From [Bacillus] selenitireducens MLS10 (GTDB taxonomy: Bacteria > Bacillota > Bacilli > Bacillales > Salisediminibacteriaceae): a stretch of 64,000 bases of DNA. The notes below the pieces were generated by a model. The model was not told the DNA's origin. It worked only from the letters and a program-made list of their open reading frames with translations, and searched no databases. Made by a program: the position numbers and the translations under genes. Below, one piece after another: positions 55,200-64,000 of this stretch; position 1 is the stretch's first letter; each line of letters opens with the position of its first letter. The DNA lies in contig NC_014219.1 in NCBI RefSeq assembly GCF_000093085.1, positions 1,426,001 to 1,490,000 on the forward strand, in the 5' to 3' direction.

Positions 55200-55263
55200 A
55201 GAGGAATGCACCGGGGCTTGGTTAAATGTATGTGTATTCAAAACGAGACAAGGAGTGAGTCAC

Positions 55264-58200
55264 ATGGCGAATCATCGACCGAGAGTCTGGGACAAATTCA
55301 AATACCTGAAACCGACAGAGAAGATCGCGAATGCGCACACACAGATCACGGAAGAGAGTAGAAGCTGGGAGGCTATCTACAAACGGCGCTGGCAGCACGA
55401 CAAGGTTGTACGCAGCACGCACGGTGTCAACTGCACCGGCTCCTGCAGCTGGGATATTTATGTGAAGGACGGAATCGTGACCTGGGAAGGGCAGGCGCTG
55501 AATTATCCGACGACGGGTCCGGATATGCCGGAGTATGAACCGCGAGGCTGTCCGAGAGGGGCGAGTTTCTCCTGGTATATATACAGCCCGCTTCGGGTTA
55601 AATACCCGTACGTCCGAAAGGTGCTCCTCGATCTCTGGCGAGAGGCGAAAAAGGCCCATGCGTATCCTCTTGATGCATGGAAGAGCATCGTCGAAGACCC
55701 TGAGAAAGCCAAATCCTATAAACAGGCACGGGGAAAGGGGGGGCTTGTGAGAGCGGACTGGCAGGAATCAAAAGAGATGATCGCCGCGTCCATGCTTTAT
55801 ACGTCACTCACCTACGGACCGGACCGAAACGCCGGGTTCTCTCCAATTCCGGCGATGTCCATGGTCAGTCATGCAGCCGGAGCGAGGTTCATGAACCTGA
55901 TGGGTGGCCCGATGCTCAGCTTCTACGACTGGTATGCGGATCTTCCGCCTGCTTCTCCGCAGATCTGGGGCGATCAGACGGACGTGCCGGAGAGTGCGGA
56001 CTGGTTCAACAGCAGTTACATCATGACCTGGGGATCCAACGTCCCTCTGACACGGACGCCGGACGCCCACTTTCTGGCGGAAACGCGTTACAAAGGCACA
56101 AAAGTCGTGTCCGTCAGCCCGGATTACGCAGAATCCACCAAGTTCTCCGACAGCTGGCTCTCTGTGAAACAGGGAACCGACGGTGCTCTGGCCATGGCGA
56201 TGGGGCATGTGATCTTAAAAGAGTTTTACCATGACCGGAAAACCCCCTACTTTGAACACTATGCACGGGAATATACCGATCTGCCTTTTCTGTTGACGCT
56301 TCGTGAAACTGACCAGGGTCTGACACCGGACCGTTATCTTCACGCGACGGATGTGGGGATGGAAACCGGTCATGATGAGTGGAAGCCGCTCGTATACAAC
56401 ACTCTTACAGGCGACTTTGCTGCGCCAAAGGGAACGATGGGAACACGCTGGGAAGACAAAGCAAAGTGGACGCTTGAGATGGTGGATGAAACGACAGGAG
56501 AAGAGATTGATCCGACGCTCAGTTTCATTGACGGCAACGATGATGTCAAAGAGATCATCCTGCCGAACTTCACCGATGAGACAGAAACCGTCAACTACCG
56601 TGCCGTGCCGGTGAAAGCCGTTGAGCGAGAGGGTGAAACAGTGTATGTCACGACGGTGTTTGACGTAATGATGGCCAATTACGGCGTTGACCGCGGGCTC
56701 GGTTCGCAGGCTGCCAAAGATCTTTCAGACGTACATCCGTACACGCCGGCCTGGCAGGAAGCCGTTACCGGTGTTCCGAAAGAACAGGTCATTCAGATTG
56801 CAAGGGAATTTGCCCAGAATGCCATTGATACAAACGGTCGCTCGATGATCATCATGGGTGCCGGGATCAACCACTGGTACAACTCGGATACGATCTACCG
56901 CACGGTCATCAATCTGATTCTTCTCGTCGGGGCACAGGGCGTCAACGGCGGGGGTTGGGCGCACTATGTGGGTCAGGAAAAGCTTCGTCCGGCAGAAGGC
57001 TGGCAAACGGTCATGTCGGGGAAAGATTGGCAAGGTCCGCCACGCCTGCAAAACGGCACGTCGTTTTACTACTTTGCGACGGATCAATGGCGCTATGAAG
57101 ATCAGGGCATGGAGGAACTTGCTTCTCCGACAGGCGGCGGTGCCCGCTATAATCATCCGGCGGACTACAACGTCATGGCTGCAAGGCTCGGCTGGCTGCC
57201 TTCGTACCCGACCTTTAACCGTAACGGCATGCATCTCTATGAAGAGGCCGTTGCCGAGGGTCACAGCGATCCAGCGGCGATTGGCTCCTATATTGCGGAT
57301 CAGCTGATGAAGAAGAAGCTGCAGTTCGCCATTGAAGATCCCGACGATCCGGTGAACTTCCCGAGAAACCTGTTCGTCTGGCGGGCCAATCTCGTGTCGA
57401 GCTCCGGCAAGGGTCATGAGTATTTTCTGAAGCATCTTCTCGGCACGACACACGGCCTCCTCGGTGACGACTCAGAAAGTCTCAGACCGGAAGAGATCAC
57501 ATGGCGTGATGAAGCACCTGAAGGAAAACTCGATCTCCTGATTAATCTCGAGTTCAGGATGTCCGGAACGGCACTGTACTCGGATATCGTGTTGCCGACA
57601 GCCACCTGGTATGAGAAGAGTGACCTTTCAAGTACGGACATGCATCCGTTCGTACATCCGTTCAATCCGGCGATCCCGCCCTTATGGGAATCGAAGTCAG
57701 ACTGGATGATCTTCACATCGATTGCCAAAACCGTTTCTGAAATGGCAGAGGCCCATGATATTGAGTCCCGGAAAGAAGTTGTGGCCACTCCGCTGCTGCA
57801 TGATACACCGCAGGAACTTTCGCAGCCTCTCGGGCAGATCAAAGACTGGTCCAAAGGTGAAACAGAGGCGATCCCGGGATGCACGATGCCGCAGATCCAT
57901 GTCGTGGAGCGGGATTATAAGAATCTCTACGCGAAGATGACGTCCCTTGGACCAAACGTCGGCAGTCAGCCATTTGGCATCAAGGGCATGAACTGGTCGA
58001 TGGAGGAAGAGTATGAAGACATAAAGAAACGGAACGGCACCGTCAAAGAAGGCTTTGCCAAAGGATGTCCGGAAATGGGGACGGATCTTGAAGTGGCTGA
58101 AACGATCCTGTCACTCGCATCGACGACGAATGGCAAGGTGGCGGTGAAAGCCTGGGAAGCCCTCAGTAAGAAAACCGGCCGCAACTATGAAGAGATCGCC

Positions 58201-58944
58201 AAGGAACGGGAAGGGGATCACTTTACCTTTGATCAGATTTCCGCACAGCCGAAAACCGTCATCACGTCACCGGCCTTCAGCGGCAGTGAAAAAGACGGCA
58301 GACGCTATTCGCCGTTCACGATGAACGTCGAACAGCATATTCCGTGGCGAACGATTACCGGACGCCAGTCGTTTTTCCTCGATCACGACATGATGCATGA
58401 GTTCGGGGAATCACTTGCTACGTATAAACCGATTCTGAAGCATAAGCCGTTTTTATCCGGTCAGCCGAACAAAGAAGGCAAAGAAATTACCCTGAACTTT
58501 CTGACGCCCCATAACAAATGGTCCATCCACTCGATGTTCTTTGATTCCAAGCCGATGCTCAATCTCTTCAGAGGCGGCCCGACGGTATGGATGAACCTCG
58601 ATGACGCTGCGGATGCGGATATTGAGGACAACGACTGGATTGAAGTCTACAACCGAAACGGCGTCGTCGTCGCCCGTGCCGTCGTCTCACACAGGCTGCC
58701 TCGGGGCATGGCCTTCATGCATCATGCCCAGGACCGGCATATTCACACACCCGGGACCGATCTCACGAAGAACCGCGGCGGGACGCACAATTCACCGACA
58801 AAAATCCACGTCAAACCGACGCATATGATCGGGGGATACGGTCAGCTGAGCTACGGGTTTAACTACTACGGACCGACGGGCAACCAGCGTGACATCAACG
58901 TCGTCATCCGCAAAATGAAGGAGGTCAACTGGTATGAGAATTAA
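55264..58944 (+). CDS. narG: Respiratory nitrate reductase alpha subunit
   Basis: A 1226-residue molybdenum bis-MGD catalytic subunit that reduces nitrate to nitrite on the cytoplasmic side. HGVNCTGSCSWDIYVKDG (near residue 50) gives the His/Cys ligands of the FS0 [4Fe-4S] cluster; YPTTGPDMPEYEPRGCPRGASFSWY follows as in NarG, with the Asp that can bind Mo. The C-terminal molybdopterin-binding domain includes NRNGVVVARAVVSHRLPRGMAFMHHAQDRH. The length matches B. subtilis NarG. The start is ATG 55264 with aggagtgag upstream; earlier in-frame codons lie in the leader. It overlaps narH by 11 bases. Confidence 0.97.
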   Translation: MANHRPRVWDKFKYLKPTEKIANAHTQITEESRSWEAIYKRRWQHDKVVRSTHGVNCTGSCSWDIYVKDGIVTWEGQALNYPTTGPDMPEYEPRGCPRGASFSWYIYSPLRVKYPYVRKVLLDLWREAKKAHAYPLDAWKSIVEDPEKAKSYKQARGKGGLVRADWQESKEMIAASMLYTSLTYGPDRNAGFSPIPAMSMVSHAAGARFMNLMGGPMLSFYDWYADLPPASPQIWGDQTDVPESADWFNSSYIMTWGSNVPLTRTPDAHFLAETRYKGTKVVSVSPDYAESTKFSDSWLSVKQGTDGALAMAMGHVILKEFYHDRKTPYFEHYAREYTDLPFLLTLRETDQGLTPDRYLHATDVGMETGHDEWKPLVYNTLTGDFAAPKGTMGTRWEDKAKWTLEMVDETTGEEIDPTLSFIDGNDDVKEIILPNFTDETETVNYRAVPVKAVEREGETVYVTTVFDVMMANYGVDRGLGSQAAKDLSDVHPYTPAWQEAVTGVPKEQVIQIAREFAQNAIDTNGRSMIIMGAGINHWYNSDTIYRTVINLILLVGAQGVNGGGWAHYVGQEKLRPAEGWQTVMSGKDWQGPPRLQNGTSFYYFATDQWRYEDQGMEELASPTGGGARYNHPADYNVMAARLGWLPSYPTFNRNGMHLYEEAVAEGHSDPAAIGSYIADQLMKKKLQFAIEDPDDPVNFPRNLFVWRANLVSSSGKGHEYFLKHLLGTTHGLLGDDSESLRPEEITWRDEAPEGKLDLLINLEFRMSGTALYSDIVLPTATWYEKSDLSSTDMHPFVHPFNPAIPPLWESKSDWMIFTSIAKTVSEMAEAHDIESRKEVVATPLLHDTPQELSQPLGQIKDWSKGETEAIPGCTMPQIHVVERDYKNLYAKMTSLGPNVGSQPFGIKGMNWSMEEEYEDIKKRNGTVKEGFAKGCPEMGTDLEVAETILSLASTTNGKVAVKAWEALSKKTGRNYEEIAKEREGDHFTFDQISAQPKTVITSPAFSGSEKDGRRYSPFTMNVEQHIPWRTITGRQSFFLDHDMMHEFGESLATYKPILKHKPFLSGQPNKEGKEITLNFLTPHNKWSIHSMFFDSKPMLNLFRGGPTVWMNLDDAADADIEDNDWIEVYNRNGVVVARAVVSHRLPRGMAFMHHAQDRHIHTPGTDLTKNRGGTHNSPTKIHVKPTHMIGGYGQLSYGFNYYGPTGNQRDINVVIRKMKEVNWYEN

Positions 58945-60418
58945 AGCACAGATCGGGATGGTCATGAATCTCGACAAATGCATCGGCTGTCATACATGCA
59001 GCATTACGTGTAAAAACACCTGGACGAATCGCCAGGGTGCAGAGTATATGTACTTTAACAACGTCGAAACAAAGCCAGGCATCGGCTATCCGAAGCAGTG
59101 GGAAGACCAGGACCGTTACAAAGGGGGCTGGGAGCGGCGTAAAGGAAAGCTAGAGCTGAAATCCGGCGCCAAGGCAACGCGGCTATTGAACCTGTTTTAC
59201 AATCCGTATCAGCCGTCAATCGAAGATTACTTTGAGCCGTGGTCGTACGATTATGAGAACCTTTTTGACGCGAGAGAGCGGAAAACCCAGCCTGTCGCAA
59301 GAGCAAAGTCCCAGCTGACACAGGATTTTATCGATCTGAACTGGGGGCCGAACTGGGAAGATGACCTGGCAGGCGCGCATATTACCGGCCTGCAGGACCC
59401 GAACGTCAAGAAGATGGAGGAATCGATCCGTACGGAGTTTGAAGACGTCTTTATGATGTACCTGCCGCGGATTTGTGAACACTGCATCAATGCGCCGTGT
59501 GTGGCATCATGCCCGTCCGGTGCGATTTACAAACGGGATGAAGACGGGATCGTCCTTGTCGATCAGGAAGCGTGCCGGGGCTGGCGCCACTGCATAACAT
59601 CCTGCCCGTACAAAAAGGTGTATTTCAACTGGGAGACGAACAAAGCGGAAAAATGTACGATGTGCTTCCCGCGTATTGAAAACGGCCAGCCGACGATCTG
59701 TTCTGAAACGTGTGTCGGCCGTATGCGATACATGGGGGTCATGCTCTACGATGCGGATCGCGTCGAAGAGATGGCGAATACCGAAAATGAGCAGGATCTG
59801 TATCATAAACAGCTGGAGATTTTTCTCGATCCGAATGACCCGGCGGTCTATGAACAGGCCGTTCGTGACGGGATACCCGCTGATGTCCTCGAAGCGGCAA
59901 AGGCATCGCCGATCAAGAAGATGATCACCGACTGGAAGGTGGCGCTGCCTCTTCATCCGGAATACCGGACGATGCCGATGGTCTGGTACATCCCGCCGCT
60001 CAGTCCGATTATGAATCTCATGGATGATGCCGACACAAAGAGTGGCGCGGATCAGCTGTTTCCGGCTATTGATGAGATGCGGATTCCAATCGAATACCTG
60101 GCCGGGCTTTTGACGGCGGGGGACACGTCTCATATCCGTCATGTGCTGAAAAAGATGGCGGTCATGCGGGATTATATGAGAACAAAACAGACAGGCCGTG
60201 CCTTTGACGGCAAGGTGACCGAAGAGCTCGGTCTCACTGAGCAGGACATTGAAGACATGTACCGATTGTTGGCGATTGCGAAATATGACGACCGCTTTGT
60301 GATTCCGGTCAGTGAGAAGGAATATGCGGACGATTTATACCAGATGCAGGGCGAATGCGGTCTCGATTTCGATGGAGGACCCGGAAGCTGCTCGGTCCTG
60401 CAAAATCAGAGAGGATGA
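58934..60418 (+). CDS. narH: Respiratory nitrate reductase beta subunit
   Basis: A 494-residue iron-sulfur subunit. Four cysteine groups: CIGCHTCSITCKNTW (residues ~16-30), CEHCINAPCVASCPSGAIYK, CRGWRHCITSCPYKK with Trp in place of a Cys, giving the [3Fe-4S] cluster, and CTMCFPRIENGQPTICSETC. These form the FS1-FS4 electron wire from NarI to NarG. ATG 58934 lies within the narG end with aaggagg upstream. Confidence 0.97.
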   Translation: MRIKAQIGMVMNLDKCIGCHTCSITCKNTWTNRQGAEYMYFNNVETKPGIGYPKQWEDQDRYKGGWERRKGKLELKSGAKATRLLNLFYNPYQPSIEDYFEPWSYDYENLFDARERKTQPVARAKSQLTQDFIDLNWGPNWEDDLAGAHITGLQDPNVKKMEESIRTEFEDVFMMYLPRICEHCINAPCVASCPSGAIYKRDEDGIVLVDQEACRGWRHCITSCPYKKVYFNWETNKAEKCTMCFPRIENGQPTICSETCVGRMRYMGVMLYDADRVEEMANTENEQDLYHKQLEIFLDPNDPAVYEQAVRDGIPADVLEAAKASPIKKMITDWKVALPLHPEYRTMPMVWYIPPLSPIMNLMDDADTKSGADQLFPAIDEMRIPIEYLAGLLTAGDTSHIRHVLKKMAVMRDYMRTKQTGRAFDGKVTEELGLTEQDIEDMYRLLAIAKYDDRFVIPVSEKEYADDLYQMQGECGLDFDGGPGSCSVLQNQRG

Positions 60419-60423
60419 GCCGG

Positions 60424-60969
60424 ATGTTCAGAAAAAAAGCGATTGACGCACAGACGGTTTACAGCATCATCAGTTACCTGCTTCAGTATCCGTCAGACGA
60501 GATCAAACGGGCCATGCCGGTTATCAAGGAGACGATCGGCGGAATGGAGCACCCGCAGCTTTACATGCACATCTCCTCGTTCTTTCACTGGATCAATGAT
60601 CTCAGTGAAGCGGACTGGGAGGAAACGTATATCCAGACCTTTGACTTCGGCAAGAAAACGAACCTCTACATTTCCTATGACCTGAAAGGGGAGGATAAAG
60701 AGCGGGGGACGGTGCTGTTAAATCTGAAGCAGGCGTATCAGGCCGGAGGCTTCAAGATGGACTGTGACGAACTGCCTGACTATCTGCCGATGATGCTTGA
60801 ATTTTGTGCCCACGCAGATCCCGAGGACAGACGGGCAATGATTGCGACGTACCTGCCTCAAATCAGCGGTATCCGCGAGGGGCTTGTCGAGGCACAGAGC
60901 GGTTATACATTTATCCTGGATGCACTGCTGGTGACGTTCGAAAGTGACGGTATCCGGCGTGCAGCCTGA
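60424..60969 (+). CDS. narJ: Nitrate reductase assembly chaperone NarJ
   Basis: A 181-residue all-helical TorD/NarJ-family chaperone needed for cofactor loading and membrane attachment of NarGH. SIISYLLQYPSDEIKRAMP, YIQTFDFGKKTNLYISYDLKGEDKERG (the DF....LYL/ISY...D...R motif) and LPDYLPMMLEFCA are typical. ATG 60424 has gagg nine bases upstream; an ATG at 60415 overlapping the narH stop is adjacent to that site and less likely. Confidence 0.93.
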   Translation: MFRKKAIDAQTVYSIISYLLQYPSDEIKRAMPVIKETIGGMEHPQLYMHISSFFHWINDLSEADWEETYIQTFDFGKKTNLYISYDLKGEDKERGTVLLNLKQAYQAGGFKMDCDELPDYLPMMLEFCAHADPEDRRAMIATYLPQISGIREGLVEAQSGYTFILDALLVTFESDGIRRAA

Positions 60970-60987
60970 CAAAAAAGGGAGTGAATC

Positions 60988-61674
60988 ATGATGGAATGGC
61001 TACTTTGGGGCATCTTGCCCTATGCGGTGCTGGTCATCTTTATCGGCGGTCATCTGATCCGCTATCAGTATGATCAGCTGGGTTGGACGGTGAAATCCAG
61101 TGAATTCCTGAGTAAAAAAGACTTACGCTACGGTATTTTACTGTTGCACTGGGGGATCATCTTTGTCTTGATCGGTCATGTGCTCGGACTGATCGTGCCA
61201 AAAGGGGTCTATGATGCCCTTGGGATTACGAAGGATGCGTATCATTACCTGGCGATCGGGGCGGGCATTCCGGCAGGGATTGCGGCCCTGATCGGGCTCC
61301 TCCTCCTCGTGAGGCGGCGGTTGACCAATCCGAAAGTGAAACAGACCACCTCAAAGGCCGATACAGTGGCTTTACTTGCTTTGTTGGTCGTTGTGGGATC
61401 AGGCCTGTCTGCGACCTTTATGAATATAGACTCACAGGGATTTGATTACAGAACGACGATCTCGCCCTGGTTCAGAGGGCTGTTTTATCTCAACGTACAG
61501 CCGGAGCTGATGACAGAAGTGCCGGTATGGTTTAAGACGCATGTCCTGGCAGCGTTCGCTTTCTTTGCCATCTGGCCGTTTACGAGAATGGTGCACGTAT
61601 TCAGTCTGCCGTTTATGTATCTGACTAGAAGTCCAATGATTTTCCGGAAAAAGAGAAAAAACAACGCAGCCTGA
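60988..61674 (+). CDS. narI: Nitrate reductase gamma subunit (cytochrome b)
   Basis: A 228-residue membrane cytochrome with five helices that oxidises menaquinol and passes electrons to NarH. Haem ligands are the His residues in LIHWG-type segment LLHWGIIFVLIGHVLGL and in FKTHVLAAFAFFAIWPFTRMVHVFSLP, two per haem. The basic C-terminal tail (RKKRKNNAA) faces the cytoplasm. ATG 60988 with gggagtg upstream; a second ATG follows directly. Confidence 0.95.
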   Translation: MMEWLLWGILPYAVLVIFIGGHLIRYQYDQLGWTVKSSEFLSKKDLRYGILLLHWGIIFVLIGHVLGLIVPKGVYDALGITKDAYHYLAIGAGIPAGIAALIGLLLLVRRRLTNPKVKQTTSKADTVALLALLVVVGSGLSATFMNIDSQGFDYRTTISPWFRGLFYLNVQPELMTEVPVWFKTHVLAAFAFFAIWPFTRMVHVFSLPFMYLTRSPMIFRKKRKNNAA

Positions 61675-61713
61675 TTACGGCTGCATGAAAAGACGATAAG
61701 GGAGGCGTATCCA

Positions 61714-63012
61714 ATGGGACGCACGCACATTGACTACTGGGACCCGAATGATCAGGAATTTTGGGAGCGCGAGGAGAAGCGCCATGCCAGACGGAATCTG
61801 TGGATTTCAGTACCGGCCCTGTTTCTGGCTTTTGCCGTCTGGCAAATCTGGTCCGTTGTAGCGGTGAATCTGAACAGTGTCGGGTTTGATTTTACCCCGT
61901 CTGAACTGTTCACACTCGCCGCTTTACCCGGATTAACCGGGGCTACATTACGTATCTTTTTTACCTTTTTACCGGGTATTGTCGGTGGACGGAATTTTAC
62001 CGTCATCAGCACGGCTTTACTGCTTTTGCCGACAATCGGTATCGGCATTGCCGTTCAGAATCCGGATACATCCTTTGCCACAATGGCGATTCTCGCTGCA
62101 CTGTGCGGGATCGGAGGAGGCAATTTCTCTTCATCGATGGCCAACATCAGCCCATTCTTCCCGAAGAAAGAACAGGGAGGAGCTCTCGGCATTAACGCAG
62201 GGATTGGCAACCTCGGGGTCAGTGCCGTTCAGTTTCTGACACCGGTCGTCATCGGTCTCGGTTTGATCGGTGCGATGACGGGCTCCTCCCAGACCATGTC
62301 TGACGGACGGGAAGTCTGGATTCAAAATGCTGCCTTTGTCTGGGTGATTCCGATTGTGATCGTCACGGTCGCCGCTTACTTCGGGATGAACAACCTCCCA
62401 GGAACGAAGCGGAGCTTCAAAGAACAGTCTGTCATTTTCAAAAACAAGCATACCTGGATCATGACCTGGCTCTACACGATGTGTTTTGGCTCCTTTATCG
62501 GCTATGCCGCAGCATTTCCACTGTTGATCAATTCGCAGTTTCCGGAGCTTGGCATGAGCGGACTGGCCTTTTTGGGGCCGCTGATCGGTGCATTGATCCG
62601 TCCTGTTGGGGGATGGATTTCGGATAAACTCGGCGGTGCCATCGTCACTTTTTGGGACATTGTCATTATGATCCTGGCCACTGCAGGGGTGATTTTCTTT
62701 ATCCAGATCAATCATTTTCCAGGCTTTCTCGCCATGTTCCTGATTCTGTTCATGACAACCGGGATTGCCAACGGCTCTACCTTCAGAATGATTCCGGTGA
62801 TCTTTCCTGCGAATGAGGCACCGGCTGTACTGGGATTTACTGCGGCGATCGCCGCCTACGGTGCATTTTTGATCCCGAACATTTTCGGCTGGTCGATTGA
62901 TACGATGGGAACATCGGTTGTCGCACTGATCATCTTTATTGTGTACTATGTGATCAGTCTTTGGATTACCTGGTACTATTATGCACGTAAACATGCGGAA
63001 GTGAAGTGCTGA
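61714..63012 (+). CDS. narK: Nitrate/nitrite transporter NarK
   Basis: A 432-residue MFS protein with twelve helices. The two nitrate signatures are complete: GGGNFSSSMANISPFFPKKEQGGALGINAGIGNLG in helix 5 and GIANGSTFRMIPVIFP in helix 8-10 region. Substrate arginines are expected in GATLRIFFTF and FRMIPVIF. A ~30-residue charged N-terminal segment (DPNDQEFWEREEKRHARR) is typical of Bacillus-type NarK. ggaggcg precedes ATG 61714. It is the fifth gene of the nar cluster, 39 bases after narI. Confidence 0.94.
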   Translation: MGRTHIDYWDPNDQEFWEREEKRHARRNLWISVPALFLAFAVWQIWSVVAVNLNSVGFDFTPSELFTLAALPGLTGATLRIFFTFLPGIVGGRNFTVISTALLLLPTIGIGIAVQNPDTSFATMAILAALCGIGGGNFSSSMANISPFFPKKEQGGALGINAGIGNLGVSAVQFLTPVVIGLGLIGAMTGSSQTMSDGREVWIQNAAFVWVIPIVIVTVAAYFGMNNLPGTKRSFKEQSVIFKNKHTWIMTWLYTMCFGSFIGYAAAFPLLINSQFPELGMSGLAFLGPLIGALIRPVGGWISDKLGGAIVTFWDIVIMILATAGVIFFIQINHFPGFLAMFLILFMTTGIANGSTFRMIPVIFPANEAPAVLGFTAAIAAYGAFLIPNIFGWSIDTMGTSVVALIIFIVYYVISLWITWYYYARKHAEVKC

Positions 63013-63041
63013 AGACACGATTTTGGAGAGGTTGATGAATC

Positions 63042-64000
63042 ATGAGACCAAAACAGGTTATGAATGTGAAGGACCCGCAGATCCGCACGTTGCATTATAC
63101 GTGGATCGCATTCTTCATCGCTTTTTTTGCCTGGTTTAATATGGCCCCGCTGTCCGCGATGATGGCGGCGAGTGAGACGTGGCTGACGAGAGCGCATCTT
63201 GAAGCGCTGGCGATCGTCAACCTGGCCCTGACGATTCCGGCACGGGTCATCATCGGCTCCCTCCTCGACCGTTATGGACCGCGGAAGGTGTTCAGTCTGT
63301 TGTTAATTGTCATGGCTGTCCCGATTTTCATGTTTGCATTTGGGACAGGCTTTATGCAACTGATGATTGCAAGGCTCTTTATCAGCTGTATCGGAGCGAG
63401 CTTTGTCGTCGGGATCCGTATGGTCTCCGAATGGTTCCCGCCAAGGCAGGTCGGATTTGCCGAGGGGTTCTATGCCGGCTTCGGGAATTTTGGTTCGGCA
63501 GCGGGTGCCATTGTCCTTCCGTGGCTCGCCATCTATCTTTTCGGCGGTGAAGAGGGCTGGCGTTATGCGGTGGCACTGACCGGTGCCCTCAGTCTCGGTT
63601 ACGGGATCTTTTACTGGATCGTCGCCCGCGATACCCCGGAAGGACGGACCTTTGTCCCGGCGAAGAAAGCGGCGGCTATGGAAGTTTCGAGCTACCGGGA
63701 TTTGATCTGGCTGATCATCTGGACCGTTCCGCTGAATGCTGCTCTCGGCCTGTTGGCATGGCGCCTTGTAACGATGAATTTTCTGTCCCGTGAGGCCCTT
63801 CAGATCATTGCTGTGTTCCTGATTGCGGCGACCGTGTATCAGATCATCCAGATTCTCCGGGTGAATTTGCCGATTCTCAGAAAGGGTGTTCCGGAAGATG
63901 ACCGCTACAGGTTTAAGAATGTCATCGCACTGAATACCACCTATTTCGCCAATTTCGGGGCAGAGCTTGCGATTGTTTCGATGCTGCCGCTGTTTTTTCT
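63042..64000 (+). CDS. Second MFS nitrate/nitrite transporter-like protein (cut by window edge)
   Basis: The first 319 codons of an MFS protein; the frame is open to the window end. DRYGPRKVFSLLLIV is the MFS loop 2-3 motif; FISCIGASFVVGIRMVSEWFPPRQVGFAEGFYAGFGNFGSAAGAIVLPW has the glycine-rich nitrate-signature helix, so it belongs with nitrate/nitrite porters though it differs clearly from the preceding NarK. A polar loop after helix 6 (ARDTPEGRTFVPAKKAAAMEVSS) precedes a second half that starts at about residue 225. ATG 63042 with ggagagg 10 bases upstream, 29 bases after narK. Two porters in tandem may divide uptake and nitrite export. Confidence 0.85.
   Translation, partial: MRPKQVMNVKDPQIRTLHYTWIAFFIAFFAWFNMAPLSAMMAASETWLTRAHLEALAIVNLALTIPARVIIGSLLDRYGPRKVFSLLLIVMAVPIFMFAFGTGFMQLMIARLFISCIGASFVVGIRMVSEWFPPRQVGFAEGFYAGFGNFGSAAGAIVLPWLAIYLFGGEEGWRYAVALTGALSLGYGIFYWIVARDTPEGRTFVPAKKAAAMEVSSYRDLIWLIIWTVPLNAALGLLAWRLVTMNFLSREALQIIAVFLIAATVYQIIQILRVNLPILRKGVPEDDRYRFKNVIALNTTYFANFGAELAIVSMLPLFF

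Noticed and set aside
62131-63018. 295-codon minus-strand open frame opposite narK
   Set aside because: It is fully antisense to the conserved narK helices, is His/Asp/Arg-rich as expected from reversed hydrophobic codons, and has no ribosome binding site.

Overview
The window looks like a chromosomal segment of an alkaliphilic or salt-tolerant member of the Bacillaceae. Base composition is close to even, Shine-Dalgarno sequences are strong, and GTG and TTG starts are frequent. Gene order follows the Bacillus subtilis ytz/ytm/yto/ytp/ytx-aroA-ccpA-motPS-acuABC-tyrS region over most of its length. Acidic proteins and a MotPS-type (sodium) flagellar stator fit a high-pH or saline habitat. No rRNA or tRNA genes, CRISPR array, prophage or intact insertion sequence is visible.

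Layout: (1) 1-8.8 kb: end of a pyrroline-5-carboxylate reductase-family gene, yjbQ, a tandem ftsW/rodA pair, rsuA, a small DeoR-type regulator, an MFS permease, cysK, thpR and a ytlQ-like gene. (2) 8.8-19.4 kb: glycogen operon glgB-C-D-A-P on the minus strand, divergent from a type I pullulanase, with a possible CcpA site between them. (3) 19.5-33.4 kb: housekeeping genes (ytmP-like kinase, trmB, ytnP, ytoP, ytoQ, ytpQ, a nicotinate phosphoribosyltransferase, murC, an M29 peptidase, ytxGHJ) with some lineage-specific small proteins. (4) 33.4-42.6 kb: a long FtsA-like protein with repeated C-terminal modules, then aroA, ccpA, motPS and acuABC. (5) 42.6-48.3 kb: a class A penicillin-binding protein with an Asn/Asp-rich tail, a truncated IscB remnant, tyrS behind a tyrosine T-box, and a DGC-domain protein. 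(6) 48.3-55 kb: a TetR-controlled ABC exporter with two clear operators, two small lipoprotein/membrane genes, an AI-2E family permease and a DUF429 protein. (7) 55-64 kb: the respiratory nitrate reductase operon narGHJI with narK and a second, truncated MFS gene, behind two FNR-type boxes.

Functionally the window covers cell-wall synthesis (FtsW, RodA, MurC, PBP), storage polysaccharide synthesis and breakdown (Glg proteins plus debranching enzyme), carbon control (CcpA, AcuABC) and anaerobic nitrate respiration. The least ordinary element is at 45.66-46.14 kb. It is a 136-codon IscB C-terminal piece (RuvC-III and the region after it) that keeps a promoter-like -10, a consensus Shine-Dalgarno and a TTG start. 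It ends in a hairpin resembling an IS200/IS605-type end, directly against the start of the penicillin-binding protein gene. Most domain, motif and family statements are from reading the sequences without database searches.
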